The notes beneath the pieces were generated by a model. That model was not told the DNA's origin. It saw only the letters and a program-made list of their open reading frames with translations, and ran no database searches. The position numbers were made by a program, and so were the translations under genes. DNA of 64,000 bases. Source: Cyclobacteriaceae bacterium (lineage in GTDB: Bacteria > Bacteroidota > Bacteroidia > Cytophagales > Cyclobacteriaceae). The stretch is taken from the NCBI GenBank assembly GCA_028284125.1, contig JANQSI010000023.1, positions 1 through 64,000 of the forward strand. The letters run 5' to 3'. Shown piece after piece: positions 7,001-14,706 of this stretch. Numbering within the stretch: position 1 is the first letter of the stretch; each line of letters opens with the position of its first letter.

Positions 7001-9772
7001 CAATTCACTACCGCTAAGTTCAACGGATGCTCCACCATCCTCCGGGCAATAAGATGTCGTGCCTGTCACAGAGTAAACGGCAGGATCAAGATAGACAGTC
7101 GCCGTAATGGCTTTTCGCGTAGGTGCGTAGCATTGTGTAGTGCTATTATAGCTTTCAGCATAATAAGTAGTGCTGTTGCTAAGAGTTCCTGTTGGATAGG
7201 TAAGCCCCGTGTGCAACAGTGTACCATTAGTAGAAGCGTCGTACCACCGGATCGTATTTCCTGCGCCCTGAGGCGTAGCTGCTAATGTAAAACTGTTAGG
7301 TCCACAAGACGTTTGGCTAGATCCGGTCGCCTCGGTAGGAACTTCATATACAGTGGCAGAGATTGCTTTACGGGTTTGTGCGTAGCATTGTGTAGTGCTA
7401 TTATAACTTTCGGCATAGTAAGTGGTCGTTCCGACAGGTAAAGAGGATACCGAATAAGACGTCCCTGTATGCAATGGTGAACCTCCAGAGGATGAATTGT
7501 ACCAACGGATGGTTGTACCGTTACTTCCGGGAGTTGCAGAAAGAGTAAAGCTGTTGGTTCCACATTGAGATTGACTACTTCCTGTGGCTTCTCCTGGATT
7601 TGGATCAACGACCACCGTCTGCTTTGGATAAACCGCAGAACATGATCCGTTTTGAATGACTGCCTGAACTTGGTAGGTTCTAGCACCACCAGACCATTCG
7701 CTTACGGGCAGGTTAACAGAAGTGACGTTATCCGTTTCCGTTAGCGTACTCCATCCGCCGTAGTTTCCGGATCCATTTTTGTATCGGGATTGCCAACGTA
7801 AAATCGTTCCGGCGTGTCCTGAAATGCTAAAGTTTACTGAACCTGGTCCACAAAGACTGCTCGTGCTTCGACTGATCGATCCGCCAACCGATATTGGGTT
7901 TATTACGGCCGTTATTGCCTTTCGGTCAGGATCGGTACAACCTGTTGAGCTATTATAGCTGGCGGCATAATAAGTATTACTGCTGCTCAATGAGGGTGTC
8001 GTAAAACTTGTTCCAGTATGTAGAAAAGAACCGCCAGAATTAGCGCTGTACCACCTGATGTTGTTTCCATTGGATCCGGGAGAAGCAGTTAACGTCACGC
8101 TACCCGTTCCGCAACGACTGTTGTTACTTCCTGATGCTAGCGCAGGGATTGGGTTCACAACTACTGTCTGTTTGGGATAAACCGCAGAACATGATCCATT
8201 TTTAACAACAGCCTGTACTTGATAGGTTCTTGCCCCACCTGACCATTCACTCACGGGCAGGTTAATAGAAGTAACATTATCTGTTTCTGTAACCGTACTC
8301 CACCCCGTGTAGCTACCTGATCCATTTTTGTATCTGGATTGCCAACGTAAAATTGTTCCGGCATGACCAGAAATACTGAAGTTCACGGTCCCTGACCCAC
8401 AAAGACTGCTTGTGCTTCGGCTGATGGACCCACCGACGGATATTGGATTGATAACTGCAGTTATCGCTCTGCGATCCGGGTCTGTACAACCTGTTGAACT
8501 ATTATAACTGGCAGCATAATAGGTTTTATTGCTGCTTAACGAAGGCGTGGTATAGCTAGTACCTGTGTGTAATAGAGAACCCCCTGATGAAGCACTGTAC
8601 CAGCGAATATTGTTTCCGTTGGACCCAGGGGATGCCGTTAACGTTACACTACCGGTTCCACAACGGCTGTTGTTACTTCCTGATGCCAGCGATGGAACAG
8701 GATTAACGGTGACGCTAACCGAACGACTACCACTCCAACATCCGGCACTTGTTCGTGCACGGATGTAATACGTACCCGAAGATGTCGCTGTATAGGTACT
8801 TGAAGAGTTAGATGTAGATGTGCCGCTTGAATTGGTTCCTTGCCAGTACCAAGTTGTGCCGCCTGGAGGATTTCCTCTAGTCAGCACGCTGTTACCGCAG
8901 TTTTGACTTACCGATGGGGTACTTGGTGTTGAAGGATTTCCATTCACGGTTACACTCACAGCCCTTGATCCGCTCCAGCAACCCGCACTGGTCCTGGCCC
9001 GAATGTAGTAAGTGCCTGATGACGACACGTTATAAGTGGAAGACGAATTGGAGGTAGAATACCCATTCGAATTCGTTCCCTGCCAATACCAGGTGGTGCC
9101 ACTTGGCGGATTACCTCTCGATAACACTTTAGTACCGCAGGTATTAGAGGATACAGATGGTGTGGATGGTGTGGAAGGGTTGGCGTTAACCGTTACACTG
9201 GTAGCACGTGCAGCACTCCAATATCCGCCACTATTACTTCGTGCTCTTAAATAAACAGTACCTGAACTTGTTTTCGTATAAGTAGAGGCAGCATTTGTTG
9301 AACCGGTAGATGTACCTCCGGAACTGGTTTGCCAATATAAAGTTTCGCCACTTGTTGTTGATGGTTTGGTCAGCGTTTTGTTCCCACATGTATTGCTAGA
9401 AACCGAAGGTGCGGATGGCATGGCCGGCGTAACGTTTGTATACGCATACTTGGTCTGCATACCGCCTGAAGTGTTGACATTTGCGCGTACCCATCTGCTA
9501 CTCCCAGAGGAGGTCCACCGGACATACACCCACCCATTTTGCTGGGAAATAATGGATCCACCACTGATGGAATAGGTCGTACTATAGTGAGTTCCACCGG
9601 AAACATTGACGTAGTAATAGTCATAATCTAGTCTAATAGCAGTTGAAGGTCCCGTGAATGTTACTGTTACAGGACCACCTCTATCGTCATCCTGGGCCAA
9701 ACCGATCTGAACAGCACAAATAAATAATAGGAATGTAAATAGCTTCATTGTTAATTCTTTTGGCGTATTCAT
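4049..9772 (-). CDS. Giant secreted Rhs protein: C-terminal half of the shell plus variable tip
   Basis: 1907 residues. A signal peptide (MKLFTFLLFICAVQIGLAQ from the second ATG, 9748) is followed by an approx. 85-residue N-terminal module and about ten Ig-like repeats with Cys and W-Y-W/I-R-W-Y motifs. A fibronectin type III domain lies at about 1059-1150. YD/Rhs repeats begin near 1184 (YGYDGLNRL) and the core motif HLKDHLGNTRLTF lies near 1400. A jelly-roll-like insert of about 210 residues follows (1411-1620), as in other Bacteroidota Rhs proteins. The core then ends YYPFG...GRFFNIDPL...IELEGLE, and residues 1708-1907 are a Ser/Thr/Gly-rich tip that I do not recognise. The second DPxG of the canonical Rhs autoprotease site is replaced by ELEG. 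The gene starts 2 bp after the preceding giant gene. The role is probably a surface or secreted polymorphic effector, by inference. Confidence 0.85.
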   Translation of the reverse strand: MNTPKELTMKLFTFLLFICAVQIGLAQDDDRGGPVTVTFTGPSTAIRLDYDYYYVNVSGGTHYSTTYSISGGSIISQQNGWVYVRWTSSGSSRWVRANVNTSGGMQTKYAYTNVTPAMPSAPSVSSNTCGNKTLTKPSTTSGETLYWQTSSGGTSTGSTNAASTYTKTSSGTVYLRARSNSGGYWSAARATSVTVNANPSTPSTPSVSSNTCGTKVLSRGNPPSGTTWYWQGTNSNGYSTSNSSSTYNVSSSGTYYIRARTSAGCWSGSRAVSVTVNGNPSTPSTPSVSQNCGNSVLTRGNPPGGTTWYWQGTNSSGTSTSNSSSTYTATSSGTYYIRARTSAGCWSGSRSVSVTVNPVPSLASGSNNSRCGTGSVTLTASPGSNGNNIRWYSASSGGSLLHTGTSYTTPSLSSNKTYYAASYNSSTGCTDPDRRAITAVINPISVGGSISRSTSSLCGSGTVNFSISGHAGTILRWQSRYKNGSGSYTGWSTVTETDNVTSINLPVSEWSGGARTYQVQAVVKNGSCSAVYPKQTVVVNPIPALASGSNNSRCGTGSVTLTASPGSNGNNIRWYSANSGGSFLHTGTSFTTPSLSSSNTYYAASYNSSTGCTDPDRKAITAVINPISVGGSISRSTSSLCGPGSVNFSISGHAGTILRWQSRYKNGSGNYGGWSTLTETDNVTSVNLPVSEWSGGARTYQVQAVIQNGSCSAVYPKQTVVVDPNPGEATGSSQSQCGTNSFTLSATPGSNGTTIRWYNSSSGGSPLHTGTSYSVSSLPVGTTTYYAESYNSTTQCYAQTRKAISATVYEVPTEATGSSQTSCGPNSFTLAATPQGAGNTIRWYDASTNGTLLHTGLTYPTGTLSNSTTYYAESYNSTTQCYAPTRKAITATVYLDPAVYSVTGTTSYCPEDGGASVELSGSELNVDYTLYRNGTGIATVPGNGGSLTFNNQIAGTYTIEAVGQVGSCPKTMSGNAVLTELTQPSVPTFANVDYGLDETVITRDNPPAGVTWYWQASASGKDESDFAPTKSVNSVGSYYLRAKSDEGCWGNASVVLIEAQEPVTVDISPISNESIQISWSGVSGNETGFKISRASSASGAYSEIHTAAGTDTEYTDTGLSTGTSYYYRVQAVVGSQVSVATQVATTTTSPEFNGDVTIVHAPVYNGNISAIRWKGYNDESEQVFTYGYDGLNRLKTAQYAAEAISTYERDRGYYSVPTINYDLNGNITGLTRQGLNPSNNPDIIDELTYTYSEASGNQLLNVSDARSTAGFSDGTNTGTDDDYAYDANGNMVKDLNKGIDTIYYNHLNLPSAVILTKEGSTDSLVYTYDAAGIKLQQKVYEGGSLVKTTDYVGGHIYENDDLKIIQHEEGRLTYDDFDQEWDYEYHLKDHLGNTRLTFTTAEDDPYQTIQDMESLNDDGVTPEQPTDFVNIPRINAPQANTTTGGNEVARLNAGETGVMIFFGVAKGDKVDFSVQANYDESQIGTFNLVSIAAGVILSDYNLGASAVGGEGLPSGSDNVINNAIADMTGGGGINKHSSNDAPLAYINYIYFNQDMTFNRAGFTQITTAANGSTTHELVTLDAGEMENAGYLLAYLTNESNEAVAVNFDDFTINHTPTKILQSDDYYPFGLTFNGYQRTASTKVRFKFQDQEHDDITGWDQFKWRNHQPDIGRFFNIDPLAHDYLHNSPYAFSENKVTSHIELEGLEALDVKVFSNPSNTSGRTVHGHGTPNHFQVDANGNVSNESVKVSNFSSVTRDKEFPEVNKKGTTTTTSFTLTGTSGKGSPLLSLFGNTGNESSFSITLTFVTDSNVSPNEDGSYDGATNGNLTIDASMKTGSETESGSIIITGSMRGTNEYGESVDVLNVDGSENEAANKTNVKFHSSEVYDNKSKPSAPFDSVTKLKKEKK
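7600..8700 (-). repeat. Two tandem 549 bp copies inside the Rhs gene
   Basis: A pair of Ig-like modules (183 residues, starting near LASGSNNSRCGTG and ending near SAVYPKQTVVV) is present twice in a row with high nucleotide identity. The common string GGATAAACCGC begins at 7626 and 8175, giving a period of 549 bp. The reading frame is kept. Such copies can gain or lose units by homologous recombination. Confidence 0.85.
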
Positions 9773-9774
9773 GA

Positions 9775-12700
9775 TCAGTTAGTTGGTAGGTTAGACAAGG
9801 TTGTATTGTAAATCAGCTCCATACTGAACAAATCAGCAGGTTCGGGTGTCTGGCTGCTACCCGAAAGCCCGGATTCATTGATGGACCGGAGCCAACCCCG
9901 AATGTTGTATGCATAGTCAATGGTCTGTTTATAACCAGCACCCGATTCATGCAACTGTTTTTTGACTAGCTCACCCAGCTCATTATAACTGTTTGAAAAC
10001 AGGTGAACGCGAGTTCCGCCATTGAACGTGTGGTAGCCATTTTCCAAACGATTGGCGTGATCATAATCATACTCCAGCAGCGTGTTGGTTTGTGCACTGC
10101 CAGAGTGCACACTCTTAATCCTTCGTACATTTCCAATGAAATCGTATTGGTTGCTTATAATGTCTGTACCACCCTGATGGTTTTCACTGACCACCTGAAT
10201 GACTCGATACCTATCGTCATAGTAAGAAATGGATGTTATAAAATCCGATGTTCCCAAAACCCGGGTCATCGTGCCTGTAACCTGACCTTTGACACTTGAA
10301 TGGTATTCGGGTAAGATGTGATAAGCGTCTGATGTATTGAGTTCCGGGGGTCGTAGGTAACTAGTTCCAGTCAGACTGGAGCCCGCAACAAAGTCGTAGT
10401 TGTCATAGTAAGTTAACGTCAGGTACTCATCAATCAAACCAGAGGCACTTGTAGGGTAAGCAACACTGGTATATTGATGGGTTGCTGTTTGTGTCGCATC
10501 AAAACTCTCTGACCTTACCGCATGAGTCATCACATCGGTTCGGGGATCCCCCGATTTCGTCATGATTCCTGTTAATATTGGACGATTCAGTTCATCGTAC
10601 TTGGTAAAGAGCCATTGGTCATTCAATCGCTGATTACCATCCTGGGTTAACACCAAACGATCCCACTGATCATAGGCCATCAATACCTTCTCAGCTCCAG
10701 GCACTTTCTTTTCGATCATTCGCTTTCGATCGTCGTAAGCATACTGAAAAGTCCAGGTATCCAGGAAGTCCTGTCTTTCAGTAGTGTTCTTTGGGAAAAA
10801 TTCAGCATCGAGCCTCGCAATCGCTTCTGGGGGTATCACCACCTTCAACTGACCTAAATCATCATAGATATAATAGGTGCTCGCCCAGGTTGTCGTCTCA
10901 ACATGTGATTGTTTGAGCAGGGTTTGCCCTGCCTTGTTGGTAAATTCAATTGTCTCTTTGTTGTCTTCATCTGTTACTCCATTTTTCATTATTTCATTGG
11001 CGGGGATGAAGGTTTTTGTTTGAGTTAATAGTTGATTCCAATCAAAGTGAATGACCTCATTAGTAGTGTTGAGCAAGTAATCGTAATCAATGCCCCTCGT
11101 TTGCCAAGCTTCCCCAGGAGCTATTTGTGTGATCACGCGATTAAGAGGACTAGCTTCTAAAATACTTTCTGTAAAAGCCCTATTGCTACTATGAGTAGTA
11201 GAATAATAGAGTTGATGATCTGAATTGATGTAAAGATTTGCGACCTCATCCTTTGTTGCATTTTTCTGAAAAAGGCCATATACGTCAGAAGATACATAAG
11301 GGAGGTATTCCTTCGTCTGCCTGCCAAATTCATCGTATTCAACAGGAACTACAATATCAAAGCCTGCTACAGAGGCATTGGATTGAATGGATTGAGATTG
11401 TCTTCCCAGACCATCGAAATAAGTATAGGATTCGGTTAGGCGTTCTTTTGTAATCGTACCAACATCAGGTGACGCAACTCGCATGGTGCGCGTTCGAACG
11501 AAGTTTTGGTTTTGACTCAATAGCGGCTCATCCACAAAGGTTACATCAGTTGTTGTAACAGCGTTATTCGTAGAAGTGACTTCAGCATGATAGTCACCCA
11601 TATTACTGACATTTAAGGTTGGACTGGTTTGACCAGCTAGTAGTTCTCCGTCTTTGAACCATTGGTAGTTATACTCAGCCACGTCCGGAAGTTGCAAGTT
11701 GACGGTAGAACCTCTATGTAAAACGGTTGAGCCAGCTGCGGTGATCTCAGGAGTACCTCTGACTTCAACAGATTTGTTGGCGCTGAAGTAACAATAACCT
11801 CCTGTGAAGTAAGTATAGGTGACATCAACTGTGCCTACACTAGATGAATTAAAAATACTTCCTCCTGTAACATTCGTACCAGACCAGCTACCAGTTGCTG
11901 GAGAAATAGCCGGAGTTTCGCCGGTATTGTTTAAGTCAAAGTCCTCTCCAACAAAAACAATTATATTATTTCCTGCAGTGAAATTGGCAGGCGCATTGTC
12001 TTGTTCTACCGAAACAGGTAATGAAGCAGCTGTTTCACTCCAGCAATGGGTGGTGTTATCCCTGGCTCTAAGATAGACCGTACCATTGCTAGTCACCTTG
12101 ACAGTGACCGAATCATTTTCAATGGATTCACCATCTGCTGCCGTTTGCCAAAACCAGGTAACTCCGGAAGTAGGTGTGCCTCTGGTTACATCGGTATAAC
12201 CGCATGCTTCAACTGAGGTTAAAGGATCGGGTTCAATAGGTGGAGTGTGTAAACTTATTTCTATTTCGTTAGATAATTGAGGAGGAGCAGAACCCGAAAC
12301 AACCATCCTTCTGTATTTTGTTCGAACGGAAGTTGTTGGAGGATCATACGTCAAGTTAGTAGCGATCCCATCGGCACCTTCAAAGGTTGTCCAATAGGGT
12401 GCAGGATGTGCAGGAGGATCTGCCGGAAGAAATTCGCTTTTTTCCCAGACGTATCCGTAATTACCAAAACCACCTGTCGCAGGGGCTGAACTTGTGAGCG
12501 TTGATGGGACATCTCCAATACATACAGTTTGATCGGCACCCACGCTTCCTGGGTCAAAGGTTGCAACTACTGTTACTGGATCGGATGTCAGAGTCGTTCC
12601 ACAGACGGTAGCCAATCGCTGATATGAGGTTGTAAAATCAATGGTTCTTCCAGATAAATCCTCGTATATGGCACCATCAATGTTTGTGAAATTTGCAGCA

Positions 12701-14682
12701 GTGCCAACTTTTTCCTGCCATTGATAGGTGGCATATGTAATATCGGTTCCATTGATGATCCCATGTGCCTGAGTGCCGGGGTCAACAGGACCAGAAGGAC
12801 TTTCAACAGTAATGGTTCCAGCATCGATTATTTCTTTGAAAAAGATGTATTCGATATTGCTTTCATCAACCAATGAACCAGAGGTGACCTCACGTTTATA
12901 TCTTGTTTCTGTAGTTAATACTGGAGGGTCATAAGTCTTATTGTCTAATGAAATCGTAACTTCCACCCATGGGCCCCACACTCCATTTATTTTATCTCCT
13001 GAATGAGATTGGAGCTCACTCTTGTACCATCGATAATCATAATCTCCAACTCCACCAGTAGGGTCCGATTCACTGGTTAAGACTGATGGATTTTCGTCAG
13101 CGCAGATTGTTTGGCTTTCAGCAATAGAACCTCCATCAAAATTGACTTCTACGGTTATTTCATTGGATATTTCAGAGTCCCCACAAATGGTTGCGATTCG
13201 CTGGTATGAAGTGGTGAAGTCTAGGGTTCGACCCGTAAGGTTTTGATTGGTGGCACCAGGAATGTTTTCAAAATTACCAGTGCCTACTTTTTCTTGCCAT
13301 TGGTATTCAGCATCTGTGATGGAGGTTCCATTGATCGTTCCATGTGTGGTTCCAGGATTAATTGGACTGCTTGGAGCAGTTATTACTCCTCCGCTTGTGA
13401 TTTCTTTAAAAAAGATGTACTCATATCCACTCTCCTCTGTTAAGGTACCTGATGTTACTTCTCGCTTGTATCTTGCTTCTGTACTAAGGACAGGTGGATC
13501 ATACGTTTTGTTGCTAAGCGAAATTGTCACCTCTATCCAAGGGCCCCATACTCCATTTATTTTATCTCCCGAATGAGATTGGAGCTCACTCTTGTACCAT
13601 CGATAATCATACCCTCCAAGTCCGCCTGTAGGATCAGAAGCGCTTGTCAATGGTGTCGGGTTATCAGTGGGACAAATAACTTGGCTTCCGTCAATCGACC
13701 CACCATCAAAATTGACATTTATCGTTACAGGGCTTGTCGTTTCAGTCGTACAATCAATGGCTTTTCTGCGATATGAAGTTGTGACATTTAAGGTCCCAGG
13801 AGTGTAGTAGTTGTTCTCACCGCTTGTACCTGAAATTTCAGAATAGGATGTTGCGGTACCCACCTTTTGTTCCCATCGATAACTCGGGTTTATACCTCCA
13901 GAAGCATCTGAGCTGCTTGTAATTTGTGATGGCATGGTTCCTGGATTGATGTTTCCACCGCTATAACTGATTGACCCAGCGTATACCTGTCCCGCAATGG
14001 TATAGGTGATAGAATTACTGTATGCTGTTTCACTGGAAGCAGTAGCTTTCCTTCGATACATGTCACCGCCATTGGCCTGAGTTGGAGGGTTGTAGGTGGC
14101 ATTGGTGCCTCCGGAAGATACATTGACCCAGTTGGAAGGATTATTGGGATCGCCTCTTCCAGTTTCAGCTGAAACCTCCCATTGATAGTCAATGCCTCCA
14201 ATGCCTCCGGATGCTGCGGAGGTGCTGTTTATGGTCCCAGGATCATCACCAAGACAAACGAGTGTTGCCGTTGAAGCACTGATGGACCCGCCGGTTAATG
14301 GTGAGGAAACGGTTACTGATCTGGTTGCATCGTACCAATTGTAACCACTGTAAACGACACCTGCATCGACCCTGACTGTACGGCCACTGCCTGTAGAGGT
14401 CCATTTCACTTTCACGTAGGTTAAAGTCTCCTCTTCTATTGTACCTCCGGTAACTGTGTAGGTAGAAGCATCGTGAATCCCTCCGGTTACACTGACGTTG
14501 TAGGTTTCAATGGAATTCAGCGTAGAAGTTGAAGGCCCGGTCAGATTCACCGTTACCTGAGCTGAGGCTCCAAATGTAAGTAACAGTGAACATAACGCTA
14601 AGATTTTTATGAGCATCAGTCGTCGCTTCGGAGGATGAGTATTTGAGCTATTCATTGGTAAATAGTTGGTGTTGAATTTCAT
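9775..14682 (-). CDS. Giant secreted DUF6443/Rhs protein: N-terminal half of the shell
   Basis: 1635 residues with a signal peptide (MLIKILALCSLLLTFGASAQ from an internal ATG at 14616, or with a longer n-region from 14682). It opens with the same type of 85-residue module as the downstream giant (TGPST, GG-x-H, K-V-K-WTS-x-GS-x-R). A series of Ig-like repeats follows. From about residue 1054 there is the DUF6443-type segment (QNFVRTRTMRV, YFDGLGRQSQSI, EYDEFGRQTKEYLPY) and then YD repeats up to AYNIRGWLRSIN. It stops at DLFSMELIYNTTLSNLPTN, which in usual single-chain family members lies in mid-shell before an NGNISA(I/M)-W motif. That continuation is found in the next gene. It lies 24 bp after the preceding giant gene and 2 bp before the following one. 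Confidence 0.85.
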   Translation of the reverse strand: MKFNTNYLPMNSSNTHPPKRRLMLIKILALCSLLLTFGASAQVTVNLTGPSTSTLNSIETYNVSVTGGIHDASTYTVTGGTIEEETLTYVKVKWTSTGSGRTVRVDAGVVYSGYNWYDATRSVTVSSPLTGGSISASTATLVCLGDDPGTINSTSAASGGIGGIDYQWEVSAETGRGDPNNPSNWVNVSSGGTNATYNPPTQANGGDMYRRKATASSETAYSNSITYTIAGQVYAGSISYSGGNINPGTMPSQITSSSDASGGINPSYRWEQKVGTATSYSEISGTSGENNYYTPGTLNVTTSYRRKAIDCTTETTSPVTINVNFDGGSIDGSQVICPTDNPTPLTSASDPTGGLGGYDYRWYKSELQSHSGDKINGVWGPWIEVTISLSNKTYDPPVLSTEARYKREVTSGTLTEESGYEYIFFKEITSGGVITAPSSPINPGTTHGTINGTSITDAEYQWQEKVGTGNFENIPGATNQNLTGRTLDFTTSYQRIATICGDSEISNEITVEVNFDGGSIAESQTICADENPSVLTSESDPTGGVGDYDYRWYKSELQSHSGDKINGVWGPWVEVTISLDNKTYDPPVLTTETRYKREVTSGSLVDESNIEYIFFKEIIDAGTITVESPSGPVDPGTQAHGIINGTDITYATYQWQEKVGTAANFTNIDGAIYEDLSGRTIDFTTSYQRLATVCGTTLTSDPVTVVATFDPGSVGADQTVCIGDVPSTLTSSAPATGGFGNYGYVWEKSEFLPADPPAHPAPYWTTFEGADGIATNLTYDPPTTSVRTKYRRMVVSGSAPPQLSNEIEISLHTPPIEPDPLTSVEACGYTDVTRGTPTSGVTWFWQTAADGESIENDSVTVKVTSNGTVYLRARDNTTHCWSETAASLPVSVEQDNAPANFTAGNNIIVFVGEDFDLNNTGETPAISPATGSWSGTNVTGGSIFNSSSVGTVDVTYTYFTGGYCYFSANKSVEVRGTPEITAAGSTVLHRGSTVNLQLPDVAEYNYQWFKDGELLAGQTSPTLNVSNMGDYHAEVTSTNNAVTTTDVTFVDEPLLSQNQNFVRTRTMRVASPDVGTITKERLTESYTYFDGLGRQSQSIQSNASVAGFDIVVPVEYDEFGRQTKEYLPYVSSDVYGLFQKNATKDEVANLYINSDHQLYYSTTHSSNRAFTESILEASPLNRVITQIAPGEAWQTRGIDYDYLLNTTNEVIHFDWNQLLTQTKTFIPANEIMKNGVTDEDNKETIEFTNKAGQTLLKQSHVETTTWASTYYIYDDLGQLKVVIPPEAIARLDAEFFPKNTTERQDFLDTWTFQYAYDDRKRMIEKKVPGAEKVLMAYDQWDRLVLTQDGNQRLNDQWLFTKYDELNRPILTGIMTKSGDPRTDVMTHAVRSESFDATQTATHQYTSVAYPTSASGLIDEYLTLTYYDNYDFVAGSSLTGTSYLRPPELNTSDAYHILPEYHSSVKGQVTGTMTRVLGTSDFITSISYYDDRYRVIQVVSENHQGGTDIISNQYDFIGNVRRIKSVHSGSAQTNTLLEYDYDHANRLENGYHTFNGGTRVHLFSNSYNELGELVKKQLHESGAGYKQTIDYAYNIRGWLRSINESGLSGSSQTPEPADLFSMELIYNTTLSNLPTN
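12560..13700 (-). repeat. Two tandem 570 bp copies inside the DUF6443/Rhs gene
   Basis: A 190-residue unit containing YRWYKSELQSHSGDKINGVW and later TTSYQR-x-AT-x-CG occurs twice in a row with strong DNA similarity. The marker GGGCCCCA begins at 12971 and 13541, giving a period of 570 bp. The frame is kept. It is a different unit from the 549 bp repeat of the next gene. Confidence 0.85.
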
Positions 14683-14706
14683 AGTAATGTCTTTTTAGGT
14701 TGGTGG

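Noticed and set aside
8565-9575. Plus-strand open frames opposite the Ig-repeat region
   Set aside because: They are antisense shadows created by the repetitive Ser/Thr/Gly codons of the minus-strand gene; they have no plausible signal, motif or spacing.
9770-9780. A frameshift or sequencing error joining the two giant Rhs genes
   Set aside because: The second gene begins with a complete signal peptide, an N-terminal module and about 1000 residues of repeats before the missing half appears. No single-base error can produce that.
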